64,000 nucleotides of DNA, taken from contig OX393570.1 in assembly GCA_947652115.1 (NCBI GenBank), forward strand, positions 8,310,389-8,374,388, read 5' to 3'. Below, one piece after another: positions 11,101-24,400 of the stretch. The position numbers were made by a program, and so were the translations under genes. Source of the DNA: Blastomussa wellsi. Taxonomy: Eukaryota > Cnidaria > Anthozoa > Scleractinia > Plerogyridae. Below the pieces are notes generated by a model. It ran no database searches. It was not told the DNA's origin and saw only the letters and a program-made list of their open reading frames with translations. Each line of letters begins with the position of its first letter. Position 1 is the first letter of the stretch.

Positions 11101-14100
11101 TTTTTTCATGAATGTCTAATTTTCATTACCCTCAGAGCTCGTCTCCCATGGTTTGTAGAAGAAATTCGCTCACAGTGGCTTTCGCATATCACTCAAATCA
11201 CCGCATGAATTCACAATCGAGCAAAAGGGACAGCGAAAACATCGCTTGTCCCTCTGAACAAATCGTACTCAAAAAATCATTATTTCCTTGAGGTAAAAAT
11301 CAATATGGAGAATAATAAAACATAACGAGTTAATTCATAAAGAAGATCGATTTTCTATTATCGGTTTATCAGTTTTATTTCTGTATGGAAAATAAAAGAA
11401 CAGTTACTGAACACTGTTTTATACAAAGACCAGTTACCGCATTTATTTTCAGCAGAATCGCAACAAACTTGCATGACAAATATTTACACCACAAGAAACA
11501 AAGGCGAGCTTGAGTCATTTTCACAAAATAAAACAATATTTTCTAAGAATTGCTTGCGAAACTTTCTTCTCACAATATTTGGGTTTGGACGTTTCGCTGT
11601 TAAAATCACGCACAAACTCAATAGTTGTATGCACACACCAATTCAACGTTGTTAATATAGCGAATGTTATTAGGGGACAGCAAGACGATATGTCTTCCCC
11701 GCAGAGTTTCGAGGCAATTAGGCCCTAAGTGGGCGGTACGGCTGTTATCAAAATAAAACACACCTCACTTTATGAATTATTCAGTTCATTTACGCCTGAA
11801 AATCCGACCAAGTGTTAATTACTTTGGCCAAGCGAAAGCGACACGGTTAGCTCCGCCTTCTCGTTCCCGACAAACAGCGAACAGTTCAAGCGAGCATAAA
11901 CTCAAGAATCCCGCGGTTTGAAAATCTACAGAAATGTATTCGGAAATCACTCCATTTCCCGTCAACTCTGAACAGTAAAAACCTCTAAAATTGATCGCGG
12001 ATGTAAATAAACACTTTGTAGCGTCCCAAATGCGTACAGCGTGGTTTTAGCATGAAATTTATTATAACAACTAGAAGGTCCTAAAAACAAATTCGGCCGT
12101 AGGACGTAGCATGTTCTTACTGCGTCTTCAGCTACTCATGCCGCGTGTACCGCACCTACAGATATATTTTCGACAAATAGCTGCAGGCTAAAAGAAGCAA
12201 TGTATTTGCGTTTCAGAATATTAAAATTGACTTTGCAAAAACGTGTCATCCGGCGCGACACCGAGTTGAACAGCTAAAAATCTTTTAAATCTGTCATATA
12301 AGCGACCTTGACGCAGAAATTACATTTTTTCATTGCAATAATCGGATCGTAAAGAATATGATAGTTAATTTACGCTAAGCATCAATGTTAAACACTCTGT
12401 GTTTTAAAACCAGCAATTTAATCATGTGTCTACAACTGGTCAAGGTGGTACAACATGTCCAAGTTGAACAAAAATCTAGCATTTCCCATTAGCTACATGT
12501 GGACTGTCAAAGTTTGATCTGAGGGAACGTCGAGCGTTTGTTGAACGTCGAGCGTTTGTTGATTTCACTGAGCGACGCCAGAGTGAAATTATTCGTTTTA
12601 AATCACGCTCAGACCGTAGGCGACTTCCAAACTGATCTCGCGCGGCCACCAGTGTAGTTTTAAAACAATTTTTCATCTGGTCTGTTTCCTTTGTATTTGC
12701 GAAACCCAAACAACACGAATGTAAGTTCGAGACGTTCAGGGGTGCTGTTTGAAAGCAAACTAGCAGATGTTTGCAGTCCCGTGATTGCAATTCAGCTGGA
12801 ATAAGTGAAAATTCTAGATCAGCAGAGCTTAAAAATCTGAAAAGCCCTAACGGGGATTAGAAAAGCAAAAGAGTGCGCTATTAAATGTATCAGCAGAGTT
12901 TGCATTCAACAGCTTTTGTATTGGTTAACACAGACTTAGTTTGAATAGTTTCGCTCGCGACCAAAGCCCCGCGCTTAAGTATAGCTAAAACCAGTTTGCT
13001 TTATTCTTTAATCTCGCAAATGTTTACAGTTTCGTGGAGTACGAAGGAGTTAAGGAAACCCGGCATGATACCGAGAAATTAATTAGTTTTCACGATCACG
13101 CCTCTTTGCACCGTGTGAGCTTTCACTGCGTGTAGCCTTTAACAGCTTGCCAGCGCCTCACGCCTTTTCCGTTCAAAGAGAGCAAACATTAGAGATTTCT
13201 ATTCATTTAAAGATGTTTGTAAGAATTAACGCCGCACCAAAGGCCATATTTTCCAAAATGCAAAGCGCGAGGTCAAGAAGGCGACGCGATACCGCGTTCG
13301 ATAAACAAACCAACGAGATTTTATTTTGGTTTAAAAGTTCACTTTAAGAATACTGACTGCACAAAGTAAAACAAGTGTGCGAGCAATAAATTCACTTTAG
13401 CATATTAGTTTAAAGAACTGTTTCGCCTCCAGATTAACTGTGTATACTTGAAATAATTTTCCCTTGTAAACTAAAGTAAATAAATCGCTGTCGTTCAAGC
13501 GTTGGATAAAAAGGAACTTACTTATTTTAACCGCAGTAGATGCGATGAAAGCTCCTCTGCGAAGGAACACTGCAGTCGCTGAAGGCGTAGAAGTGGTATA
13601 AACTTCTGCCCGTCCGAAAACGTTACGTACGATCTCTTCTTATTTACGCGCGTAATAACTATGTGTAAACAGAAAGTTTTCTTCTTTGATAAAGACTGTT
13701 ATCTATTCACATTTACTTCCTATAGAAATGTAATGGGGTTTTCATGCGACATCAAACAAAAGGCTCGGGTAAATGTCTCGGCGCAAAGAAAAGCTCCATA
13801 ATTCTATGTAACCCTTGAAATGAGTAACGAATAAGATATATTTGCTTACGGTTTTAAGTTCCCTAGATAAATGGGCAGCCCCAAAAGTGATTTGACATAA
13901 TCGAATCACAACTAAACGTTTGCCCTTCAAGTTGCATAGCCGCGAAATGATTCTTTCATGGCCTCGTAATTTCATCAGACGTACATTATTGATAATGGAA
14001 ACCATCAGCATTTTATCAAAGGTTAAGTCCGCTTTGTTCTCAGCTCGCTCGCTATTCAACCAATTTGTCTATACTTAATCATGTCTGCATTAAAAAAATG

Positions 14101-16480
14101 AATATCCATTCGAAAACTTTTATTTCGTGGATTGTTAAGTGTCCCAGTCGACAGGAAGAGACATTCGCGAGTCCGGTGTAAAAGTTCCAAGTCGACACGT
14201 CTCGCTTCGCTTAGTACACATTTGCATTTTAGCTTTGTTTCAGAACCAAAAATAGTCGTGATTTCCATAAGTAAGTTCTTCGAAACTCGACACCGAAAAC
14301 AAAAATACTGACAGACACTTTCTGTTTGGTAAACACCGATTACTAAGCCATTTTCGTTCGTGTATAGATATGCGAAAGGAAACATGGATGGGATTTGTGC
14401 ATTCTTCAACGATTTCCACCGGAACTTCGCGCACTTTAATAACAGCCGTAATTTGCTATTTTTTCTCTAGCTATCATTAAACTGTGAATAAATTTCCCGC
14501 GATTCGTTTTCTTTTTGTTAAACTCTAAAACACATTAGTCCAACGCTTTTAAGTTCAAGTTTCATAGTATAAAACAGTTCGATTTGAGTCCAAACCATAA
14601 CAAACAAAGTTTTCTCCTACAAAAAAAATATTCAGAAAGCTGTCGTGTACCCTATTTTGCATTTCGCGCTCGGCACAATATCACTGCTTTAATTGTGATC
14701 GATTTTATGGGGACAGTAATATTCCTCACTTTCAGAAGTTCATTTCGAAAGGAGTCGAACTTTAAATGAAGAGAAACATATTAAAACTGAATGGCGAAAT
14801 TTTATTTGGACAGGCCAGTAATTGTACAAGCGGGACCTAGCAAACGAATTCAAGATCTAAATGAAAACCTGACATTCGCATGGTAAATAGTAATAACGCA
14901 GGGGCCGAGTTTTACTTCCAATATTGGCGCAACGCCAGATGCTGTTTATTCAAGTAAATTTTAAAGAAATTTCCTTCAAACAGCGGTAACATCCTTCGAT
15001 GACCGACCGGACAAAGAAAAAATAACTTTCGATGCGCCTAGGAAATGGCTGAGCTGGAAGTGTAATTTTAGCAACCAAATTTTTGTATGATCTGCCGACT
15101 CCGATAAACATGTGCTAATTGTGCTAGCAGAACTTGTCAACACATATCACAACACCGTGGAAATGATTAATTTTTTTTTTGTCGTCCAGCAAAACAGGGA
15201 TCGCTTCACAGGGAAACGCTGGTGCTTCAAAAAAGCGCTCGGATTAAGAATTTCACGTCAGCACTCTGGAAAAACTTGGCGATCTTTCGAGGGTTTCAAA
15301 GCGGCTTACAGCTGTATCTCTCAGCTGTCTAGAGCTTTTAGTATCCATGGGAACCGAGAGGCGTTGAAAAATTGGCTTAGCGAAGATTCCGAAAAAAAAT
15401 CAAGGCTGCTAACTCCGCACGACCGGGTAAGCCCCATCGATCAAACTCCTCGATGATCTTCTCGACGGATGTGCCGGCCAAAGGTTCGACCGTTCTCGTA
15501 AGTTGTTGGCAGTAATGAAGTTGAAGCACATTCCAGGAATGTTCTGTTAATAAGCCCTAATGATTATTATTGAAAGGGCTGATAACACAGCTGCCATCAT
15601 CACTCAGCTCGCAGCCAATCAACTGTCAGAACGGCCTGTCAACACCTCATTTGACGCACGCCGAGTCAACCTACACGCCGATTTTTCTGTGTTCTTAACG
15701 CCTGAGTGGAAATGCGTTCGTATTTTAAAAACACAGCTTTTTCCCTCATCTATGCATATACTTGTATTCAAATGGCCCGTTTGGCGAGAAATTGGACCCT
15801 TTTGTTTCACGCTCGCGGGCTTTTCAGCAAATAAAACAATATTTGTGCAATTTCAGGACGATGTTTGAATTTCGTGCGCGCGCGACCCCACAGAATACCG
15901 CGAGAACTAACTTTAGAAAGCAATGTGTTCGGAAATGACCGCATGTTGCCCATACCGCTTAAATCACTTTAATAAGAGGTTAAAACCCGTTGTAGCTAGC
16001 CAAACGAAGAATTATTTTGTGCTTTTTTATTTCTTCAAAAGGAAAATAAACGAAATATTATTATCTTCTCTCTTTGATCTGAAGTTATATACAAGTTGTT
16101 GCTTCTCTCTTCATCAAGATATCATTACCGACGGAACTCGGCAATACTAACTTAATATTAGCATGGTACACATAGGGTTTTGAAATTCATACAAACGTGC
16201 TTAATCTTACAAAGTAATTCAAACATGCAAGCCAACAAACATTGAGAATTTAAAAGAATGATCCAGCGAGCAAATGACTGCATGAACATTTGACGTTCGG
16301 CTCGACACGACTGACAAAAGCTGGACAAGGCAAGAATTTTTTTCCTAGATACAATCTTTCGTGTATTGAAAGGTACACGAGTCGTTTCAATTACTTAAGT
16401 TCGCTTCACTTCTCAATAGAATTATTCACATCCTCAGAATACGGTTAGCGTTCGTCTCTAGTTCCTTAAATAACTCAACA
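8111..16480. other. Gene-poor landscape downstream of SoxB1
   Basis: About 8.4 kb with no supportable coding gene, tRNA or well-defined repeat. Frames of 60-117 codons are scattered on both strands and lack motifs. A short direct repeat at about 12523-12560 (GAACGTCGAGCGTTTGTT twice) inflates one minus-strand frame. Such a repeat-poor interval next to a developmental regulator is where cis-regulatory DNA would be expected; that is inference. Confidence 0.4.
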
Positions 16481-16542
16481 GCTCGATCAATAAATTTTCG
16501 CTCAACAAGTAAATTCAGTTCTCCAGGTTAACGCCACGGATT

Positions 16543-16548
16543 TTTATT
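16543..16548 (-). terminator. Candidate poly(A) signal of SoxB1
   Basis: AATAAA on the minus strand about 190 nt past the SoxB1 stop; the 3' end itself is not visible in sequence. Confidence 0.4.
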
Positions 16549-16738
16549 TCTCTTCTTCGCATAGCATCACAGACTGTTGACTCTCGAGTCGAAAGTCGAG
16601 TCAAGCGATAACTTGGTTTTTTTTCTCTCTCTCTCATCTCTATAAACGACTGAGAAAACGGTCAGGTAGAAAATACTGAATGAATTTACCGTGTGTTTGC
16701 GGTAGAAATGAGCCAGTCTCGGCGCTTTGCTAATTTCA

Positions 16739-17737
16739 TCAGGGTAAGTGTGTTAATGGCATCGTCCCAGTCACTCCCGAAACGTTAGAAATGCTGGCTG
16801 CAGCGACTCCACTGTGGACAGGCATACTGCTCGCCACGGAGCTCGACTCTTGCCACTGGGTATAACGATTCGGAGGAACGTGGCTTGCAGGAACTTGGTG
16901 ATGATGATTCGCGCTCGCTAAATTCGAGCCATCCCCTGGAAGGTAGGTATTTATCATATCACCAAGTTGATCGGTACAGCTGCGAGCCCGGCCGGACTGC
17001 GAACCAGGACTCGGCATTTCTTGTTTAATGTTAGGTAGGAGGACTTGATTGCTAGGTTGCGAGTACAAAGGAGTAATCGAATTCATCGATTGAGTTCCAT
17101 TCATGGTGTAAACAGGGCCCTGCGTTGAGACGGCAGGGTAGATCTGTGCGCTTGCCATACTAGTGTAGCCTGAATGATGCATGCCGTTTGACGCTTGAAG
17201 CTGTGTAGGGGTATGTGGTGAGAGCGGATGACCAGAGTACATTGAGCTATATGGATCACTGACATTCATCTGGCTGTAGGCTGTTATGGGACCGTACGTG
17301 AACCCGTTCATTTGAGCAAAATGTTCGGCCGGGTTTTGCGCCACAGATCGCTGGACTGGCGGCCCGCCTTGAGCGCCCAGTATCGAGAGCGTATACTTGT
17401 TGTCCTTCTTGAGTAAAGTTTTGCTCTTTCGTCGCGGTCTGTACTTGTAATCAGGGTGGTCCTTCATGTGAACAGCTCGCAATCTCTTTGCTTCGTCCAC
17501 ATACGGGCGCTTTTCTGCGTCCGACAGAAGTTTCCACTCGGCTCCCAACCGCTTTGATATCTCGGAATTGTGCATCTTGGGATTTTCTTGCGCCATTCGA
17601 CGCCGTCGTTCTCTGCTCCAAACCATAAATGCATTCATGGGTCGCTTAACGCGGTCTGGACTGCACTTTCCATTGCTCTCGCCGTTCGCATTCGAGCCCG
17701 TATTCGGCGACGGCGCTAGAATTGTGGTTGTCGACAT
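16739..17737 (-). CDS. SoxB1: SoxB1-group HMG-box transcription factor
   Basis: A single-exon gene of 332 aa. It starts at ATG 17735-17737 and ends in a double stop (TGATGA); the frame stays open two codons further to a TTG, but the ATG is the sensible start. The HMG box spans about residues 28-106, with RPMNAFMVW at 32-40 and the SoxB-type extension [13 protein letters not shown] after it. The box bends DNA at Sox sites in the nucleus. Further SoxB1 hallmarks: [13 protein letters not shown] at 258-270, the counterpart of the vertebrate Sox1/2/3 DMI-YLPG block, and a C-terminal GTMPLTHLP matching the Sox2/Sox3 tail. IKQE at 237-240 fits a SUMO acceptor. The middle is rich in S, T, Q and Y, as in a transactivation domain. 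Known roles of the group are neural and ectodermal progenitor control. No introns, as is common for SoxB1 genes. Orthology to SoxB1 is firm; the exact species name is not. Confidence 0.96.
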   Translation of the reverse strand: MSTTTILAPSPNTGSNANGESNGKCSPDRVKRPMNAFMVWSRERRRRMAQENPKMHNSEISKRLGAEWKLLSDAEKRPYVDEAKRLRAVHMKDHPDYKYRPRRKSKTLLKKDNKYTLSILGAQGGPPVQRSVAQNPAEHFAQMNGFTYGPITAYSQMNVSDPYSSMYSGHPLSPHTPTQLQASNGMHHSGYTSMASAQIYPAVSTQGPVYTMNGTQSMNSITPLYSQPSNQVLLPNIKQEMPSPGSQSGRARSCTDQLGDMINTYLPGDGSNLASANHHHQVPASHVPPNRYTQWQESSSVASSMPVHSGVAAASISNVSGVTGTMPLTHLP

Positions 17738-18110
17738 TGCCAACCGAACGAGACAAATTGAAATAAAATTACCTTCGAGTTGGCGGGCGCTAAATTTTCA
17801 ACGACAAAATTCTGACGGTTTGTCGAGGGTTCGTTTGTCGTTCTGTCGTGGTACGCTCTCAAAACCTCGTTACACGCTTATGAAGGCCACACGTTATTTT
17901 TGACTCTCACCTCCTCGATCCCATGTGTTATTGATTGGCAGAATGCGAGCGAGCGCGGACTGGCCAATCAGCGCGCAGCCAATGACACCCTTGATAAATG
18001 AACCTTTAGTTGCGTTACTCGTGTCAAGTCGTTTGACAGGCCGACAGCCAATGTGACAGGCTTGTGGAGCGCTCGTCAAAAGGGGCGGGATCCGACGTTT
18101 TGATTCCGAG
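17738..18110 (-). promoter_or_regulatory. SoxB1 5' leader and proximal promoter region
   Basis: Directly upstream of the SoxB1 start. Several CCAAT boxes in either orientation lie at about 17937-17990 and 18050, within GC-rich DNA (GCGCGCAGCCAATGAC). No clear TATA box was found, which fits a TATA-less, CCAAT-driven promoter. The start of transcription cannot be placed. Confidence 0.45.
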
Positions 18111-18460
18111 ATCTCACCGGCCTGTCGACAAATCAGCTAGTGTGATGCACTCGTCAGCTGGCCCAATTAAGCTGTAATCACCCGAGCTCAAGGAAATGAA
18201 CTGTCATCTATCCGAAAATGGAAATTAGCTCGACATTAGCAGGTGCTGATATGGAGCTTGACCGATTGACCGGCACTGTCGCTAAATGCACGTGCGGCAG
18301 TCACCTGATTTCGGTTCATTCTCCATTTTGCACCGCCCGTTACCCCGGTAACCCAAGACCTAATTAGCGCTGACGGTGATGCGATTGGTACACCGGCAGA
18401 GGGGACCAATTAATTAGTATCGGGCGCCAAAAATAATTACTCAAGGTTTTGGGAATGAGA
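18110..18460. promoter_or_regulatory. Candidate SoxB1 upstream enhancer
   Basis: A dense group of transcription-factor-like motifs: TAATTA/AATTAATTAG homeodomain cores (about 18360 and 18408-18417), E-boxes CACCTG (18302) and CACGTG-like TGCACGTGC (18287), and CCAAT-type sequences. It stands out from AT-rich flanks and is free of repeats. Enhancer function is inferred from motif clustering only. Confidence 0.35.
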
Positions 18461-21400
18461 GATATCGCTGGCTAGAGAAAAAATAAACTACCTAGAAAAG
18501 AATGCGATCTTGTACGTTGTACTCAAGTTCATTTACGGTCCTCGAGACCTGATTGTGAAGAAATCTTAGTTAAAAAAAAACTGTGATTTGTGATAAGCGA
18601 GTGATCGGAACCGCTACCCTGCCAAGGTTAGGATAAAACCGCCCGCCGGTTAGCTCACAAACAAATCTATCACCACTTGCGGTTAGGCAACTAATATTTA
18701 TGCAAAGCGTAGAACTGTTTCAAAGTGGAAAAATAAAATTACAAAATACTAAAGGTGCGTTTCTTTTTAGGTGCGAAGATTATTTTTGCGAAAGAAAAAA
18801 ATGAAAGCAAACTGTCGTAGATCAAATATGTATTTTTATTGAATGTAATAGAAAAGTTTCCCAAGCTCGCAAGGTGTTAATATCGTATGTAAATACCAAA
18901 AGTTTTAAACAAAAATAACATCTTCAAGGCGATGGGTTGTGCAACAAAAAGTCTTTTCTTCAGTAAAATGTTACTATTCAGTTACAAGGCACAGAAATCA
19001 CTGGAAATTATTCTCTAGCCGGACAGCGGATCAGACCATACTTTATAATAAATTAAAAAAAAAAACGTGATCTGTAACATTTGCTCGCCACACTGTCTAT
19101 CACTTTCCAAAACTAATTTTCGTCGTGTAGCTCATATGACAACAGGGCATTTTTAATCTCCCTGAAATTAATCAGGGAAACGAAACTCTCCGATGTATAG
19201 TCTACAATGTTTACTTGCACGTAAGGAAACTCACGTTGGCGAGAAATTCTTGTGGAGAAGGGACAAAAACCGCCTTACGTCGACAAAGACAAAATCGCTG
19301 AGTCGAAGAACCTGTAAGCAACAAAGAGAGAAAAAAGAAGCTAAAATCAGACAAGCGTTGTGTGTGGTCAAAGAAGAAGAAGGATAATATTAGATGCGGG
19401 TCACTGGACATTTTCACACGTGCTGCTCAGATTGTAATTAGCATCCATGTTATGTAAACTAATTAAAAACACAGTTTCCTCTCTTGAAACTTCCACGGGT
19501 ACACATAGAACATCGCAACAACGCCAGCTTGTACAGGTAACCTCTAAACCGATCACGAAAGGGTTGTTCAGGCGCTGAATGCGGTAATAAACAAAACGAA
19601 CGGTCTGGGAGCGCGGACACGCACGAGAAAGAGGGGAGAGCGAGGAATTTTGGCGCGATCGCTTTTTCTCCATTGCTGTAATGTTTACAAAACTTGATCG
19701 GAAATCCAGCGCATTTAAAGAGGAAGTGTAATCGATGGATGCTAGCGAGAGGGCAACTTTAGAAGTTCATTACCAAATTGTCAATTGAAAAAGTGCCTGC
19801 CACCCCTAGCGAAGAAATGTCCCCTGAGGCTCGTCAACAAAGGCAAATTTAGATAAAATCGGTAGCAATTTATCCCCTTGTCATCAACAGTTTTAAATTA
19901 GATTCTATCGTCCCGCCTACACGACTGAACCTTGAAGATGAATAATTGATTAGTGTTGAAAGATGTTTGATCCGTAGAGACCAACTAGGCGAATTTGACC
20001 AGCTTAGCGTACATTTGACGCTTGGAAAAAACAAAACCGACCGCAAAACGCGAACTCTATTAATGTCAATGGATTATCGCTTTTCAGTGCAAGAAATAAA
20101 AGTGTCCAATATCAAGTAGTCTCCGAGAATATCACTGTTTGAGCCAAGTTGATTTAAAAAGACTCGTTCGCAATCAAGCGCAAGATCGACAGGCCAGACA
20201 AAGGAACTTTCTGCACGATATGAAATGTGCTCAAAATAGCAAGAAGCTGGCACTTTGGGTAGCCTCGTTGGGGTCCTGGCTAACGAGAAACACGCCATTA
20301 AAATCTAGTTAAAACCCGACGTAATTTGGATCACTTACGCGCAAAACCACGGAAACGTTAGACGATTCAAAACATTTAGCGGACAGCAGAATGCAACGGC
20401 GCTTCTCGCTTTATCATTATCTGATAATTTTCGACGCAAACGCACGGCGTTTACACTCTTCTCTAACTACAAAATAAACAATTAAAGCCAGCCCTGATCG
20501 ACGTAACTATTTTCCAAATCGAGAATGAAATAAAATGATATAAGCAACGTGCGTATAGTCTTGTCAAGAGGCAAAAGTTACAATTCTGCGGTGTAAAATT
20601 ATTCACAAGATCGACCTTGTGGCTACAGTGAATTGAAATCATTTGTGTTATAAATCAACAAGCAACGAATGTGAAAAGAAGTAATTTGAAGGGTCGGGCC
20701 TGACCATTGTCAAACTAAGATAACTCTTTTATGTTTCTATTCGAAATTTGCCCTTTTTAAACGCGAAAAGAAAACCACTACACCTTTTGTGTTCTTTTGA
20801 ACACATATCCTTTAGGCATGGAAATACGTCGATAAACATCACCATAAAACCACACATTAGCAAATTTAGCAGAGGCCGGAAAAGGTGAAGTGAACGCTTT
20901 TCGCTATAAACACAACAGTTCTCTCGGCAGTCGAGCAAAATATTTTGAACTTGCCAGCTCGTTTCCACTGGAGGGAGTTGAACACACAACTGGTATGAAA
21001 AATTCAACCTTGAACATTTCTGCTCTTAAATGTATAAGAAGCTAACGACAGAAATTAACTTTGATTCGGTATTACGAAGCAAAATTCGGTACAATAATTA
21101 ATTTAAACACGGAGAATAGTTTTATTTCTTCTAGTTTCAATTTAGGCGCATTTAATTTGGCTTTTCCATGCAAACTTTAGCACCAGATTTGTTTTGGTTG
21201 TCAATCGCCTCAGGGCAGAATTGAATACAGTAAAGGCAAGTGACTACCTTTCACAAGAAACTAAAATTCGCTCACTTTAAGAATTAAGTGCGAATTCACG
21301 TCTTAAAAGTATACATTATATTAACTTATTTTACCAGTCAATCTAGAATTACGAAAACCCTGCCTTGCGTAACGGTAATCGGGAATTATACAGAGTTATG

Positions 21401-24400
21401 GCTTAAAGGCAAAATATTATCTTTGGCGTACAAAATTTTATCACGAAAATAAGGAGGTCAGATACAATGTTTGTACGCGGTACAAGCTTTTCAAAGACCT
21501 TCTCTGAGCTGAATGAGTAAACAGAAGTAAGATAGAGAAAGAAAACATTTCATATTGTCTAAACATTAAAACAGCTGTCTTTCGAGCGGGGCTACGAACG
21601 AAGGAAAAACCTCCTTTTCGGAGGGTTGACCTCTAAAACGCTCTCTAATCGCTAAAATCTATGTTACCTAACACAAAACTCAAATTCTGCACGGAAAATT
21701 TAGAGCTTTACGCACGACTCGAATTACAACAAGACGAAATTGGGCAAAAACATACATCATAAAAATAGTTATTAACAATTTTGATCACCGAATTGCCACT
21801 GCTACTTAGAGGCAGGAGTAGAGGATGGATTAGCATTTTTATCACCAGAAGGTTGGCGATAGATAGCGAGTAACGAAAGCCACTACCACATAGATAGGAG
21901 ATTTAAAAAATCAGTTAATAATCAAACATAAAATCAACATATGCATGAAACCCGAACCTTAAAATATTTGATTTTGCAAAAGAGAACGTATCAAAATCGT
22001 AAACAAAAAATCAAAGAACGATTTTCGACGGGATCGCAAAACCGACTTCCCTTCAGGGGAAACAAACGCATCAAAATTTAAGTCAGTCGCGATGGAACTT
22101 TGAACGCGAGATTATTTGTACTACAAGAGACGTTTCTGAACAAAGGAAATCAAAATGTTTTCGGTACACGAAACAAATGGCAAAACTTGGGGCATTTTAA
22201 CGTATGAAACAGTAGAATAAGCACGGCGATGCGTCGGAGAGCGAGATCGCAATTAATGTTATGTAAAGACTTCTTGAAAGTTAAAAGATGGCGAGTCATT
22301 GTAAACCAATTATTACAACAGCAATGTACAAAGGGTTCTGTCTAAACACACAAAACTCAAGTAATTGAAGAATTAAATGCAAGGAAGTTGACGCGAGCGT
22401 AGTCGTTTTTTCACACCAGGAAAATTTAGACGCTCATTTCTGACATCGGAGCGAAAAACGCACAGATGAAATGCAACTGGGCGCGCGCTGAATACGACAA
22501 GTGAGCTATAGGAAAACAGTTTTTTGAGGATGAATTTGGTTTTGGATTCCTAACGGAAAGCGGCGTAAATCGGCATATACGATAGCGGATACAAACTATA
22601 CATTGTACAACAAAAATTACGTGGAAATAAAACATTGAAAAACGTAGTTTTATTATCGGGTCTTGCTTCGTTAGCGCGGCACAGAAAGCGGACGTCCGCT
22701 TCATAAAGACATACAATGCGATTTTGTACTCCAATAGAAGAAAGCTGAGGAAACAGCAATTCATGTACGGTGCGCCTCCCTTAGAAGGCCTACTCTGGAT
22801 TACATTTGTTTTGCAAAATCTTCTGATAGAATAACACGAAGTGATAGTCCGCGTAAGTTCAGTTTTGTTTTCGATTAGTTCAAAATTCAACGCGCGCTAA
22901 AAGAATTCTGTCACTGAGAAATTCTAATCTTTCACGATTACGCTAAAATAACCATCAAAGCACACCTTTGCACTAAATTAAGACGGGTTGTAATGCTCTT
23001 CAAAGAGAGGACGTTGCGTTTGGAAAATCCATTGTTAAAACATGATTTGCAACGCTTGAGATTAACGAGAGATAACAAGACCAACTTGTGTGTCTGATCT
23101 GGCGACGGTATTGAAAGAAATCGAAATCTTTATACTTTCACGCTTTCAAACCTCAGCAGTTTAATATATCAAGCACAGTTAAATACGCATGGCATTCCAT
23201 GTACAGTATGGCTATATCTTAAACATATAATAATCACAAGAGATCACTCAAGTACTACACCACAGCGAACAGAATTAGCAAATTAAGGTTGAATGTGATA
23301 AAAGACGACTTAGAAAACATCAGGGTTTACCTACGACAAATGAATTAACCTCCGGCAAAATTGATCCAAATAGGCCATTATCACACCATGTTGCCCAGGG
23401 TTTCGTATGGGCTACTTAAAAGGTCTTACATGACGAGCAGAAGAACGAACAATTCGCGAATTCACCGCGCAAACTTCGCGCAGTTTTAAGAGAACGACTA
23501 AAAGCAAAAGAACCACATCACTTTTGTACAAAAAACGAAATTGAACTGCACATTTCAAAGGAAAGCTATTCAACTTGACCCAAAGCTAAACAGCAAAAAA
23601 GACAATTTCCCCAGAGGATAAATTATCACAAGAAAAAGTTGAATGGAAAAATCAAATTCAAATCCTTCAATGGGATAGTCGTGGCGGATGTAATTGGACT
23701 GAAAATATTTCAAGCAAACGTGATTCGGCTAAAATATATCTAGAAAAATACGGACACAAAGAAAACGCTCGCAGGGCTTGGATGAAAATAAGTTCAGGTG
23801 GCTATATATATCAAAAGAAAGAAAATTAACACCAAACTTAACCGGTGCTCGCAAGACAACAGCATGCTAATTTTCGAGAATTCAAACAAGAGAAAATAAT
23901 TCGCACTGCTTTGGCTCTCTGGATCTCGCATTCTAACGGTCCGCGCGAAGCGAATGCGTGATACATGCTGGAGGAAAACATGAGACACCGGCGGCCGCAA
24001 CAGAAATCGACTGTTTTGGGGATGAAAAAGGAAAAGATGTTGACGGATATACATAATTAAAAAATCCCACCGACTAAATCCTGGGCAAGGTGTAGAAACA
24101 AACTCGCTGAATAAACCCGTGGTTTTTCGAAAAAGTGTAATTACCCAAACAAGAAAAACGAAAACAAGTTTGTCCTGGGCAAGGTATATTTTGAAATTAA
24201 GATAAAGGCGATTTCCACATGTAAACTATATCGACATGGTTCATGTGCTATCTTTCGTCCGAGAGTGTCTTTAGAAGGCTTTAATTTGGTTAGTAATTTG
24301 CGAATTTTGCCAGCGATAAGTTCAAAACTCTATAATAAAACTTCACATCCTAATTGCGATTTATTATGCCAGCCACTTGAGAGAGTTTCTAAATACTGCA

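Noticed and set aside
12476..12790. 104-codon minus-strand frame with STNARR repeats
   Set aside because: The repeat arises from a short direct DNA duplication; the rest has no protein-like features.
17738..17743. SoxB1 start two codons further upstream
   Set aside because: That start codon is TTG; the ATG at 17735-17737 is the first proper initiator.
22426..22890. 154-codon minus-strand frame
   Set aside because: No domain, signal or splice context; cysteine- and isoleucine-rich composition typical of chance frames in AT-rich DNA.
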